Source of the DNA: Eucalyptus grandis
Lineage: Eukaryota; Streptophyta; Magnoliopsida; Myrtales; Myrtaceae
Length of the DNA stretch: 64,000 bases
Reading direction: 5' to 3'
Assembly: GCF_016545825.1 (NCBI RefSeq)
Contig: NC_052620.1
Coordinates: 7,750,001 to 7,814,000, forward strand
The notes under the pieces were generated by a model. It had not been told where the DNA came from, did no database searches, and saw nothing but the letters and a program-made list of their open reading frames with translations. How positions within the stretch are numbered: the first letter of the stretch is position 1; each line of letters opens with the position of its first letter. This document shows, piece by piece, positions 42,883-53,823 of the stretch. The position numbers and the translations under genes were made by a program.

Positions 42883-44628
42883 ATGGCTTCTTCGTCCGGT
42901 GCTCATGCGAGCATTCTTGGCAAGGGCCCTATTCCAGACCCGAAGTATGCCTCTATCCCCCCTTCCTCTCGTCCATCCCCTGCTCGACCTCCCTCGGAGG
43001 CTAGGGGTCCTCGGGGTCGCTCCCGAAGCAGGGGCCGAAGCAGAGCAAGGAAGGCACGGTCTCGCCTACGTTTCGGCCCTCAGCATTCTGCTATTGGCGA
43101 AGCGCCCATTCCTCCCTCGGACAAGGTTCCGAAAAGTAACAGCAAGGCTGGGAAGGAATTGAGTGATATTCATCCTCTTCCCCCCCACGGTATGCGCGAT
43201 ATGGTGCGATCTGGGCTTACTAATGCTGCTGGAAATCCGCCGGCAACCCACAAAGCCTCTCCATCGACTGATGCTCAACCCCGTGCTCGAACGTGGGCTG
43301 CAGTGACTCGTTCAGCTACTAAGGGTTATAAATTGTCTTATTTCTCGCCTGCTGTTGCGGATAATGTAGTAATGCCGCAAATTACACCTGAAATTATGCA
43401 GGCCGCCCATCCTAAATGGGAAGATTATCTAGTTGGATACTATATCGGAAAGAGACCGCCTTATCATTTGACGCAGGACACTCTTAAGCACGCTTGGGGT
43501 GAGGAGTTAGTTGAGGTAATTGCAGCTGATATGGGTTTCTACTTCCTGCGTATTCCGAATGAGGACTTCAGGAGGAAAATTCTCGAAGGTGGGCCGATCA
43601 AGGTAGCAAAAATCCCGCTTATTCTCCATCAATGGCATCCTAAGTTGGAACTCAAGAAGGATTGTCATAATTCTGTGCCTATATGGATCCGTTTGAGAAA
43701 TGTTCCGGTGGTATGTTGGTCTGCATCTGGTTTGAGCACTCTTGCTAGTGTTATTGGTAAGCCGTTATTTGTTGACAGCAGAACAGAACAGATGGCTATG
43801 GTTGCCTTTGCTCGTATTTGTGTGGAGATTGATGCATCGAGCTCCTTTCCTGAAGTCATTAACTTCTCCCTTGATGGTGAAAGTCGCTCTATAGATGTTC
43901 ATTATGAATGGGTGCCATCTATTTGCCCCTCTTGTTGCACTTTTGGGCATAAATGTGCTGCGTCTGATGAACTTAAGGCTAAGTCTGGCCATGCAGTTGC
44001 TAATCCAAGCTCGGTCCGTCAAACCAACGAGTGGAGGGAAGTGCGGAGGAAGCGAAACAACAGACCCTTCCATCCAGAGAACCCCCCTCCATCACATCGC
44101 ATTATGGTTTCGCCTCAGTCAGAAGGTGATAAACAATTTGCAATTCAGCATTTGGAGCCTGTAATGGTAAATCAGGTACCTACGAATGAGGTAGATCTTC
44201 CCCCTCCATCCTTCGAATTAATACGACATCCCTTTGGCCCCTTCTCGGCGATTCAAGCTCAAGATTCAGGGGAATCCTCTTCGGAGTCATCATCCTCAGA
44301 TGAAGAAGTGGTGAATGAAACTGCTTTGGGTAGGAGCGAATTAGATTCACCACAAGTGATACCTTCATCTATCCTGGAGGAGACAATCCTTCCCCCATCT
44401 CTCCCAGATCCTTTGATAGATGTTCCTGTTCGTCTGAAAGGACCTCTTCGATATGCATCTGCGATGCGAGTATACCACCTAGCCCAAAGCTGGTATCCTC
44501 CTCGGTTAGAAAACGAGGAGGAAGGAAGAGGTAACCCTCATATCTTTTGTGTCCTATGTTTTTTGGAGTTTGGAATATTAGGGGTCTCGGTCTCCCTCTT
44601 AAGCAAGCTGAAATTAGGCATTTTGTGA
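42883..44628 (+). CDS. LINE ORF1, intact DUF4283-type protein
   Basis: A continuous 581-codon frame. The N-terminus is basic and serine-, proline- and arginine-rich (repeated RSRSRGR wording around residues 45-60). Residues about 170-330 carry the DUF4283 pattern: HPKWEDYLVGYYIGKRPPYH, ILEGGPIKVAKIPLILHQW and VPIWIRLRNVPVVCWSASGL. A knuckle-like CPSCCTFGHKCAAS follows at about 345-360; its last expected cysteine is replaced by serine. The C-terminal third is acidic and serine-rich. The protein would bind element RNA. It overlaps the ORF2 start by about 80 bases in another frame. It is strikingly free of frame breaks compared with ORF2. Confidence 0.82.
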   Translation: MASSSGAHASILGKGPIPDPKYASIPPSSRPSPARPPSEARGPRGRSRSRGRSRARKARSRLRFGPQHSAIGEAPIPPSDKVPKSNSKAGKELSDIHPLPPHGMRDMVRSGLTNAAGNPPATHKASPSTDAQPRARTWAAVTRSATKGYKLSYFSPAVADNVVMPQITPEIMQAAHPKWEDYLVGYYIGKRPPYHLTQDTLKHAWGEELVEVIAADMGFYFLRIPNEDFRRKILEGGPIKVAKIPLILHQWHPKLELKKDCHNSVPIWIRLRNVPVVCWSASGLSTLASVIGKPLFVDSRTEQMAMVAFARICVEIDASSSFPEVINFSLDGESRSIDVHYEWVPSICPSCCTFGHKCAASDELKAKSGHAVANPSSVRQTNEWREVRRKRNNRPFHPENPPPSHRIMVSPQSEGDKQFAIQHLEPVMVNQVPTNEVDLPPPSFELIRHPFGPFSAIQAQDSGESSSESSSSDEEVVNETALGRSELDSPQVIPSSILEETILPPSLPDPLIDVPVRLKGPLRYASAMRVYHLAQSWYPPRLENEEEGRGNPHIFCVLCFLEFGILGVSVSLLSKLKLGIL

Positions 44629-47600
44629 GAACCAACAACCTTAGTTGTATGGGCATTTTGGAGACCAAAATCTCTCCTGTTGCTTTTCCTACTGTTTCTG
44701 CAACCCTTATCCCCGGCTGGCGGTGGTGTTCCAACTATATTCACTCGCATAGGGGGAGAGTATGGGTGGGTTGGAACCCCAATAATGTCTATTTTGATAC
44801 CTCTGATTGTTCGGCTCAGGCTATTCATGGTCGGTTGATGTGTCTCAATAACGGCGTTTCGTTCAATCTTTCTGTTATATATGCGGAGCATTCCTTCGTG
44901 TTGAGAAGACCTCTCTGGAATGACCTTATGCGCCGTAGTCTACTGCTCTCGGATTCGCCTTGGATTATTGCTGGAGATTTCAACGCGATTCGGGATGCGT
45001 CGGATAGAGCCGACTCTTCTAACTATTGGATCCCTTCTTTCAATGATTTTGGAGAGTGTCTTGATGAAGCTGGTTTGGATGATCGAGATATGTGGGAAAT
45101 AGATTCACGTGGGCAACATCTTCAGGCTCGAATCGCAAGCTTAGGAAAATTGATAGAGTGTTGATCAACTCAGCATGGAATTCGGTGTTCTCATTCTCCG
45201 AAGCATCTTTTCTGCCCCAGGGGGTGTCGGATCATTGCCCAATGGTTGTAAGAATCATGCCTACTCCCAATACCCGCAAGCCCTTCAAGTTCTTCAACTT
45301 TTGGATGAGTCATCCCTCCTTTTTTGATATGGTCTCGCAGGTTTGGAATTCTGATTTTACTGGTACGTCTATGTACTCCCTATGCTGCAAGCTTCGTGCT
45401 TTGAAATGCAGGCTTAAGCATCTAAACAAGATGGCCTATGCGGACATATCTATGAGAACTGATGAAGCTAGAGCCTAGCTCTCTTTGGCCCAGGAAGCCA
45501 TTCATCTTGATCCTTTTAACCAGATCCTGGCGGATACAGAGAAGGAGAAACTACGGGTATTTTCTGACCTTCGCCTCCAGGAGGAATAGTTTTATAGGCA
45601 AAAATCGAGAGTGAGGTGGCTTAAGGAAGGAGATCTAAATACAAAATTCTTCCACCAATCCGTCAAACAATCCCACTTGCGAAATAGAATTATTTCAATC
45701 CATGATGGAGACCGGTTGGTCTCTCACCCCCCGAGGTACATCGGCTCTTTCTCTCCCATTTCCAGGATCTTTTAGCGGTTTCTCCTCCTACTTCGGTGCC
45801 CTTGGTTGCCGAAATCCAGGATAAGTTGAGTCGTACTCTCAATGATATACAGATCCAGGAGCTGTCTCGCCCTGTTTCGGATGAGGAAATTCGATCTACT
45901 CTCTTCTCCCTTGCTTCTGGTAAATCCCCTGGCCTAGATGGCTTTAATGTTGACTTCTTCAAGCGAACTTGGGAGATTATAGGACCATCGGTCTTGCTAG
46001 CAATTCGGGACTTCTTTATTAATGGTCAACTACTGAAGGAGATCAATGCAACTATCCTGACTCTAATCCCGAAGGTCCCTAATGCGTCAACGGTTAATGA
46101 TTTTCGGCCCATTGCATGCTGCAACACTCTATACAAGTGTATCACAAAGATTATTGCTAACGGGTTAGCTCTTTGTGCTCCCTTCTATAGTTAGTCTTCC
46201 CCAAAATGCTTTCGTGAAAGGAAGACGCATAAGCGATAACATTATGCTGACCCAGGAATTATTTAGCGACTTTCATCATAATCCTTATCGGCCTAAATGT
46301 ATTATCAAGGTTGATTTTCGTAAAGCCTACGATTCCATTGATTGGAACTTTATCCGGCTTACCTTGATGGCTTTCGGATTCCCTGCAGTTTTTATTGACC
46401 GCATAATGGTCTGCATTCGCTCGCCTAAGTTCTCTATTTCTCTTAACGGTGAATTGCATGGTTTTTTCTCAAGTGGGAGAGGAATCAGGCGGGGGTGACC
46501 CTATGTCCCCTTATCTCTTCACTCTTGTTATGGAAGTTTTCTTTGGAATCATCAATAACCAAACGTCCAAGGTGGGCTATGATTTCTTTTGGAGATGCAA
46601 AGCGACTAGGCTCTCCCACCTTTTCTTTGCAGATGATGTATTATTATTCTCTCGAAGGTAATATGTCTTCTCGTACTGCTTTTGGATGGGATTCAATCCT
46701 TTGCTAACTGATCTGGCTTGAAACCAAACTTCAACAAAAGCGAAATTTTCCTCTCAGGTGGATCTCAAGAGCTAAAAGAGTCCATGGTTAGTACCTCTGG
46801 CTTTCAATTGGGTTCGCTCCCTTTTAGGTACCTCGGGGTACCTATCATCTCATCTAGGCTAGGCAAGATGGATTGCATATCTCTGGTCAGTGCTATAACC
46901 TCGAGAGTCCAATCTTGGACGAACTGGTTTCTCTCCTGGCCGGTAGGCTGCGGGCGATTAAATCGGTTTGCACTCGATTCAGGTTTATTGGTCTAGTGTT
47001 TTCATCCTCCCTTCCTCGGTCACAAGACAAATTGAGAAAATATTTCGCCAATTCCTTTGGAAGGGACCGACCCTTGGATCAGGAGGGGCAAAGGTCAAAT
47101 GGGATGAAGTTTGCCTACCCAAGGAGGAAGGTGGATTGGGTATCCGAACCATCCGGATTAGCAATATCGCTTCTATGATTAAGCACTTGTGGCTCCTCTT
47201 TAATGATAAAGAATCACTTTGGTGCAAATGGATCCATTCCAACTTCATCAAGAATAAGAATTTTTGGGTCATCCCTAGGCCTACAATATGCTCTTGGTCT
47301 TGGAAAAAATTGCTAGGCCTTCGAGTCTTAATTCAGCATCAATTTATGTGGCGCATAGGCAATGGATTATCTACATCATTTTGGTTTGATAATTGGCATC
47401 ACCGGGGCCGCTCTATAAGCTCTTCACAGATCGAAACATATATTGCTCGGCATCCCTCGGCTTGCTTCATTTTGCTGCTGGAATTAATGTCCTCTCCCTT
47501 CCCTCTCAGCAGTCTCGGCGGCCATTATGGGCTGGGAGGATCCTCTCCCAATCCTCAACGACAATGATGATCGACTTCTATGGTGGGCCATTCCTCGAGG

Positions 47601-48172
47601 TGTTTACGACGGCTTACGCTTGGACACTTCTAAGGACTAGGGGCCATCTTGTGCCTTGGTCGAGATTCATTTGGAATTCCTCTCTTCCCCCCCGCTATCA
47701 AACCCACTTATGGTTGATCACTCGCAACCGATTACCAACCCAGGTAATCCTGCGCTCATGGGAGAATCCCAATATCCTCATGTATGTTATGTTCCTCTAT
47801 TCGACTCGTTGATCATTTATTCTTCGGATGCCCGATTTCGGCTAGTCGGTTGCTTTCGGGCGAATAAATGTAACCTCCCATGGCGGAACTCTACGTGGAA
47901 GGATAACTTAGATTGGGTTATCAAGCATCTCTCGACACCAGCTTCTATCAATCGGTGGCTCGTTTTGGCTTTGCCGCGTTATGCTACCTTATTTGGAAGG
48001 AAAAAGGAATAACATTATCTTCCGCAACCAAACCTTATCCCTCCCGGCTTTGAAGGAACATCTTCGCATGGCTATCAAGGATAGAGCCTTTACCTTTTCG
48101 AAGGTCCCGGATACGACTCGTAACAGAAGACTACAACTCAGTTGGGGAATCCATCCTTCGATCTTCGAATGA
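44547..48172 (+). pseudogene. LINE ORF2: endonuclease and reverse transcriptase, heavily frameshifted
   Basis: The endonuclease opens with GVWNIRGLG and contains ILETKI and IAGDFNAI (44,547-45,100), then shifts frame to FTWATSSGS and SDHCPMVVRI (45,092-45,478) and ends in a stop. Reverse transcriptase pieces follow: GKSPGLDGFNVDFFK and DFRPIACCNTLYKCITKI (45,796-46,194), QNAFVKGRRISDN and VDFRKAYDSIDW (46,175-46,498), DPMSPYLFTL and FFADDVLLF (46,449-46,661), FRYLGVPI (46,718-46,996). FADD is intact. Later pieces have VKWDEVCLPKEEGGLGIR (46,968-47,567) and WNSSLPP in the zf-RVT region. The pieces use all three frames, implying at least eight indels plus stops. The gene is dead. Confidence 0.88.
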
Positions 48173-48538
48173 GGCGTTTCACTGTAATGATGCGTCCTCT
48201 CTCTTCAGCGTTGGATGCATCCATGGTGTCCCTTCGTTCATATCTTTCAGTTTTCTGGTGTTATTCCTTCTCCCCCTGCGCGGGTGCCTTTGTTTTTCCC
48301 CTTCTCCTCCTTTTTGGCTGCTGTTTAGCCTGGATCTAGCTGGTTTTCCTTCTCTCCTTGTCCTGCAGCTCCTTGCCCCCCCCTCTCCCCGTCCCCGGCA
48401 CCTCTTCCACTCACTTGACTGGTTGTCCTTTGAGTGTAAGCTTAGGTGCTAGGGTCTTTCGCTATATAGGTGTGTAGCTCCTTGGTTCTTTTGCTAATAT
48501 ATATTTACCCTTTACCAAAAAAAAAAATTCAGGTTTTT

Positions 48539-49634
48539 ACGCGGCAAAACGGCGCGAACGCAGGCGAAATTCCTTCGAGACTGGGATCGGGTGTGTTCTA
48601 ATTTTGACCGTGTTCCCCTTTGGTCGATCGTCTGTCGTTCGCTGGTTGCTCTTGTGCATGAATTCCACTTGTGCTTTTTCCTCCAATTCCCCACGTTCAG
48701 CCAAGCAGCTCGCTCCACGATTTTCTTCTTTTTGGAATTCCTTTCTTTGACTTCGTGGTTTCGTGCTTTTGCTGGATGTCTTCTTGCCTGAGTGTGCGTG
48801 AGTGAGAGTCCTTTCGTATGAATACATATTGCCAATCCGTGTATCCATACGATATGATTTTTGTTTCTCATCTTTCCTCTCTTGTAATCAGCAGAATTCC
48901 CTTCCTTTGTGTTTTTCACTTTCCTAATACTGCACATGCATTTTTTCCTCCAAGCGAAAAGAAGAGAGGAAGTGGAAGAAATCTCCATAGGGTCCATGCT
49001 CATGTGGGATTGGTCTTGAAAATTCCAATGACCTCAAGGCCCATTTCTTCTCAATTCAAGCTCATTTCCTTTGTCGGGCCAATGAAATTCATAACTGGGC
49101 CTATGTTTCATTTGATGTGGACATGTTATTCCTAAATAAATAATGTCTCTATCATCTAAATGTAGTAAAAATGCAAATGCAAGGATATACAATATCGATA
49201 TTTTTGTTTAGGAGTCAGATTTTTTTCATTATCATTGACTTCAATCAATAATTTTTATAGAATGTATTAGAGATCTTTAGACAAAAGTATGGAATGAACA
49301 ATTATTTTGTTCTCAAGATAGTTTTGTTGTTCACAACATCTCTCGATAATTAATATAAATCCTTAATAGTTTAGGACATGTCTCAATTGACTTTTACTAT
49401 TACATTTTTTTTAATGTAAACCTTGTAATGCATGCATTTAACCTAAAATATTTGAAATTTTTACAACATAGAAATGTTGATGTGTAGAGTGACATATAAT
49501 ATTTTCAAATATTTTAAAATCTAAATAATATTTTAAATTTTGGTTGGAAAATATGGGGAAGTCAACAAGCTTTTTGATTCTTTTTCTTTCATCTATTTTA
49601 GCGACTCCTCAGAGAGAACATATAACTTTCATAC
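48539..49634. other. no recognised gene
   Basis: Continues the sequence interrupted by the LINE. A minus-strand frame of 163 codons (48,512-49,003) has lysine- and arginine-rich composition and no family motif, and an overlapping plus frame weakens the case for it. 49,140-49,634 is AT-rich. Confidence 0.4.
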
Positions 49635-50190
49635 AAAGGACGAGAAAATTGCCAAAAATTCCTAAACTTATTGTAATTTTGCCAATTAGTTAAACCTTTT
49701 GAAAATTTGTCAATTAAGTCAATCTAGTCAATTTTAACCACAAATTGATAACATGGACGCTGACCATTATACATAGCATGATAGATGCTATTGTTGACAT
49801 TTTTTTTATGATATTTTAGATTTTTTTAATGATTTTTTTTCGTTTTCTTTACTATTGTTTTTGGTTTTTGGAGTGATCACCAGTGAGGGCTCACTAGCCA
49901 ACCCTTGCTGGCTCTGGGTGAGGGCCACGACACCCTTGCCTCACAAACCGGTAGGCGAGGGCTACTAGCCCTTGCTATAGGCGACGAGGGTTGGTGGCTC
50001 TCATCGGCTAAAGCGAGGGTGCGTGATCCCTTGCCTAGAGCCAACGAGGGTTGTTGACCCTCACTAGCCATCACTCCAAAAACCAAAAGAAAAGTAAAAA
50101 AAATCATAAAAAAATAAAATAAAGAAGTATCAAAATGTTATTTCAAAATGTCCAAGTTGGCGCCGGCTGTGTTACGTAGTATAAGCGGTG
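49635..50190. mobile_element. fold-back element with phrase-repeat arms
   Basis: tttttggtttttggagtgat at 49,858-49,877 is inverted at 50,070-50,089, and the T-rich left (49,800-49,857) and A-rich right (50,090-50,125) arms also pair. The loop between is GC-richer and built of gcgagggtt-like words that themselves are partly palindromic (cactagccaaccctt against gagggttgttgaccctcact). Outside the arms, cattgttgacattttt on the left mirrors aaaatgtccaagttgg on the right. The left flank carries the phrases cctaaacttattgtaatttt and gtcaattaagtcaat. Other arms of this family lie near 54,560, 63,395, 36,125 and 9,750. Confidence 0.7.
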
Positions 50191-50315
50191 TCCACATTAG
50201 CCCATCCCTCGAAGCCACCTAACCCTTGTCGTTGAGCCTTCACGTAGTTCTTCATCAATTGAGGCTGGGTGGCTGCTCGCGGTGGCCATAACCCTCGGGG
50301 TCAAGGTCACTCATG

Positions 50316-51540
50316 ATCGCGTGTAGGGGTGTGCAAAATACCCGGGAACCACCCGGACCGCCCGGAACCGGACCGGAACCGCCCGGAACCGGCGGTTCTT
50401 GAGGGAACGGTTCGGTTCCCGGGTCCAATTGTTGAGAACCGGTGGGAACCGGTCCGGTTCCCGGTTCCGTGGGCGGATCCGCCCGCCCACCCACCCGGAC
50501 CGGACCGGTACCTATTTATAATTAAAAAAAAAATACTAAACAAAACAAAAGTCGCGACTCGCGGAGCCCTATTTCGCGAAACCCTAATTCGCGTCTCTTC
50601 TCTCTCTGTTTCTTCCTCAGCCTTCGATTCTCTCTGTTTCTTCTCTTCGTCTTCGATTCATCCCCGAGTATCCATGCCGCCGTTGCTCCTCCTCCGCCAC
50701 TTGTCTTCCGTTGGAGGGAGAGATCTTTGTCTTCCGTCGGTTTTAAAGTCAAACAAAATCATCCAATCGATGGCGGTCCCGTAAAACGGAGGAAAGCTTC
50801 TCGGGGTCCTCCAATTATTTCACCCACGGGCGAGAAGAGAGCTAGAGAGCTAGAGAGAGATGGAGATGGAGGGGAGGGCCAGGGGTTCGCTGCCGTTCGT
50901 GGGGATGATAATGGTGGTTCTAGTTCAAGCGAGCAGCATGGTGGTGGTGAAAATGGCCAATGTCCAACGGGCTCAACAAGTACACGTTCGCCTTCTACCG
51001 TAATGCCCTCTCCTCTCTCGTCCTCCTTCCTTGCCCCTTCATCATCTCTCGCAAGTTCATGCTCTGCTCATGCCTGTCACTTGCTAGCTCCATTGATGGC
51101 AGGCGAAAGGGGGGGAGAAGGGTTTTAAGTTCTTGACTTGTTTGTTTGCTCTATTCTTGACTTGTTTGTTTGCTCCATTGTGGGAACCGTTGCATCAATT
51201 CTTGGTGCATTAGTAATCACTTGTGTACAAGGGTCCAACAGTTCTCCGCTCGCCTTCGCTGCCTTCTTTTGTCCATCCCCGTCACCTTGTCTCTCTTCTC
51301 TCACGACAATTGAATTGGGTTCTCGGTGGGTTTCTCCTCGCGAAACCAGAATTTTTGCATCAAAATCGGTTCCATGGATCCACCGGGAACCGGACCGGAC
51401 CGGCGGTCTGGTTCCCGGTGGATCCATGCAATAAACGGGTGGATCCTGGTTCCGATTTTTCGGAACCGGTCCTTAGCGGGCGGTTCCTGGTTCTAGGTCG
51501 GGAACCGCCCGCCCGGACCATGCACACCCCTAATCGCGTG
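50316..51540. mobile_element. non-autonomous hAT element with perfect 8-bp target duplication
   Basis: atcgcgtg at 50,316-50,323 and at 51,533-51,540 bracket an element of 1,209 bp (50,324-51,532). Its ends TAGGGGTGTGCA and TGCACACCCCTA are perfect 12-bp inverted repeats. An 8-bp duplication and this terminal word are typical of plant hAT transposons. Sub-terminal stretches (50,340-50,515 and 51,375-51,515) are dense arrays of ggaacc and ggttcc words, likely transposase binding sites. The middle (50,540-51,130) has gene-like sequence with a pyrimidine leader and an open frame at 50,727-51,128 rich in G, S and E. I see no BED finger or dimerisation domain. It is a deletion derivative or a carrier of captured sequence. 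Confidence 0.92.
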
Positions 51541-52371
51541 AATGTGACGGAGGCACAACATGAGGTTCGCAGCAGTGGCAGAAGCATTCAGGAGGTGGGA
51601 AATATAGAGGGGGTTGGGATTATCTAGGAATCTTTACCTTAGGTCTTAGTTGAGATTCTAGTTATGACAATCAAGAGGAAGTGGATGCATTGTTTGCGAT
51701 TTCAATTCTATTTCTATACCTAATCATGGGGCTGACGATCCATGGACCTGCTAGGCTAGACCTGAGTTACATGGGCCAGTTGGCCGAGTTTGAATATGGG
51801 CATTTAATGAGAAAGTCCAGCCCAGCCTGAAGATTTGTATATAAACCATAAAAATTTAGGTCTGAACTTAAGATCTTGTCCAATCCAAATATATCCAATG
51901 ATCACCTCTACTCAAGTCCCCATATATTAAACCATTAATTCCATGACAACATTATTTGGTGATTTATTTCAATTACGTGCAAGCATTGTGACCGGAATTG
52001 TTGCTTATGGCATTACTTTCCCAACCCTTATGTGCTTAAAATTAGGTCTCAATTTTTACAATGTAATCTCCTTTTCTTTTGCCGGTCTTTTGTATGACCT
52101 TAATTCCAAGGATTTTCCTTGGGAACATACGTAAGACTGGCAAAAATAATAAAAGAAAAGCAGAGATTACATTGTAACAAGTGAGACCTAACTTTTAAGC
52201 GCACAAGTGTTGTGAAAGTCATACAGCAATTGCTTGGTTTTGTTGAAGTATTTGACTGTTTTGAGTGAGCTTATCAATCGGAGTTCGTCAAATAATTTTA
52301 GAGTCAAGTTTGTTGTTTAAGAGAATTCACCGGGGTCTTAATATTCACAATGATGGGTCTCTCTCTCTCTC

Positions 52372-52408
<37 letters not shown>

Positions 52409-52847
52409 TTAAAGAGCTATAGATATTAACAGATATTAATAGAAATGTTTTGTGTAGCTAAAAACAATACCTAAGGTTCGAAAGAATAGCAAAACAACTG
52501 CATTCGTGATAACTATTTCACTCAAATTATCTTATCCCTAACCATTTACTTTTTGCATACTATAATAAAGTGCATTTGTTATTTTAGCATAGCATCACCA
52601 ACGCTTTAAATGTTGTTACAATGATGATACTTAAGTTTGGAAATTGTTTAAAATTTCAAAACCAATCAATTCACCCGTTCGCTCTTGATCGTCATAACTA
52701 GGATCTCTCCCACAACACTGAGTAAATATCCTAATTTTCGATAAAAATCGAATGCTCAGAAAGGTAATGTATAATAGTCGATGGATGGTTCGGAGCCAAA
52801 AGTGTACTATGCCTAATCATTAGAGTTTTGTGTAATTTCTCTTTATC
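51541..52847. other. no recognised gene; microsatellite
   Basis: 51,740-51,900 shows, in reverse orientation, wording like block A (gagaaagtccagcccagcct). A compound CT and TA microsatellite lies at 52,359-52,406. A 63-codon open frame at 51,943-52,134 is not recognised; part of its sequence reappears inverted directly afterwards (tgcttaaaattaggtctca against gtgagacctaacttttaag). Confidence 0.45.
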
Positions 52848-53544
52848 TTAATATGCATCTGTTGGAGAGCTAGTGCTCTCTAAATTAAGTTTCATCAATC
52901 TCACTCCCTGTGTTAACACCGATGACCAAGTCACATCCTCATCACCTACATTCTTATCAAGCCCTAAAGCACTCCATACGACGTCCGAGCCATCGACGAT
53001 TTTGTTTTGGCAGGGCGGCTGGTAAGCATGGCTCTCATAGCACCCATTCATTGAGTCACATTGGTCCACCACTTTGGCCGTCACGCTGCTTCCCGTCTTA
53101 ATAGACGTTATCTGGATCATCTTCCCGCAACGTGATCGGTTATCAAAGCACCCCGTCGACAGAGCAATGATTCGCTCTGTGTTGTTGTGATATTGCTCAT
53201 CACCACCTTGGCTGAAATCGTTGTTCGTCAAGATGGCACAAGTCGAGGAAGTTACCGGGGGCGAGCAAGTGAACGTAGGATAAGACATGCCGTCGCACTG
53301 GAGATTGCATGAGGAGTCGCATTCCTCCGTCGTCGAATGTCGGCACAGATTGACTGCCGCCACCAGTGCCGCATATCTGAGTGCCTAAATTGGGGTCGTC
53401 GCTGCACATTCCGTTGATGCAGATCAATTGGCCTTGGCAGTGGCCGAGGGTTTGACATGGGCCATTACATGAGGAGATGGCATGCGAATTGGTGCTCAAG
53501 ACCACCAGCAAAAGGGCAATCGACATCATCCCAACGAGCTCCAT
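52848..53544 (-). pseudogene. kiwellin-like (ripening-related) protein, pseudogene 2
   Basis: The ATG at 53,544 starts MELVGMMSIALLLVVLSTNS, a clear signal peptide, followed by CNGPCQTLGHCQGQLICING and DDPNLGTQICGTGGGSQSVP. One extra base near 53,320 shifts the frame; the second frame resumes with ECDSSCNLQCDGMSYPTF, then QYHNNTERIIALSTGCFDN, CGKMIQITSIKTGSSVTAKV, CDSMNGCYESHAYQPPCQN and VVWSALGLDKNVGDEDVTWS. It keeps the conserved cysteines better than copy 1 and differs from it by only one disabling shift, plus loss of about 11 residues before QYHNN. The tail after VTWS is not kiwellin-like and ends at 52,848. Kiwellins are apoplastic defence- and ripening-related proteins. If the one base were an assembly error this copy could be nearly intact. 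Confidence 0.85.
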
Positions 53545-53611
53545 CTTCAAAATATATAGGATTTTTCTACGATGAATTGGGGTTTTGACAAAGGAAACGA
53601 TGGAGTTAGAA

Positions 53612-53623
53612 CGTATATATAGC
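53612..53623 (-). promoter_or_regulatory. TATA box of kiwellin-like pseudogene 2
   Basis: On the minus strand gctatatatacg lies about 70-80 bases before the ATG, matching the same word and spacing at 39,599-39,610. Confidence 0.6.
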
Positions 53624-53703
53624 GAAATAACTTGGTGAGGGGGACAAAGATTTTTGGAGGTCCTCATGTTGAGTGCCCTCGTCAAGTTGCCAACCTGTGC
53701 GTA

Positions 53704-53823
53704 AGATTTACTCAATTGTTTTTTTTTTTTTGGTAAAGAAGATTTACTCAATTGTTTTCTTTTTTTGGTAAAGAGATTTACTCAAATTTTTTTTTTTGGG
53801 TAAAGGAGATTTACTCAATTGTT
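53704..53823 (-). mobile_element. stack of three LINE-tail micro-insertions at one target
   Basis: agatttactcaattgttt or a clear variant starts at 53,704, 53,740, 53,774 and 53,807. Each interval holds a T run (about 8-12 bases) and then GGTAAAG, GGTAAAG or GGGTAAAGG, which on the minus strand is CTTTACC plus poly(A). The spacing is 36, 34 and 33 bases. Either the same site was hit repeatedly or one insertion was then amplified in tandem. The stack lies about 160-280 bases upstream of the pseudogene 2 start and is absent from the inverted partner. Confidence 0.75.

Larger units (their letters stand above)
42614..48521 (+). mobile_element. full-length LINE with 17-bp target duplication
   Basis: aaaaaattcaggttttt occurs at 42,597-42,613 and at 48,522-48,538, bracketing a leader, ORF1 (42,883-44,628), ORF2 (about 44,547-48,172), a 3' UTR of about 340 bp and a terminal CCTTTACC plus poly(A) near 48,508-48,527. 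The left boundary is blurred by a T run to 42,622. Unlike the LINE at 22,364 it has no RNase H segment and ends with a zf-RVT-like region. Its last bases match the micro-insertions scattered through the window, so relatives of this element are the likely source. Confidence 0.9.

Noticed and set aside
48512..49003. 163-codon minus-strand frame
   Set aside because: Lysine- and arginine-rich with no motif, overlaps another frame, and begins at the LINE target site.
53704..53823. CRISPR-like direct repeats with spacers
   Set aside because: The repeats are target duplications and the spacers are all the same LINE tail; the DNA is plant nuclear.
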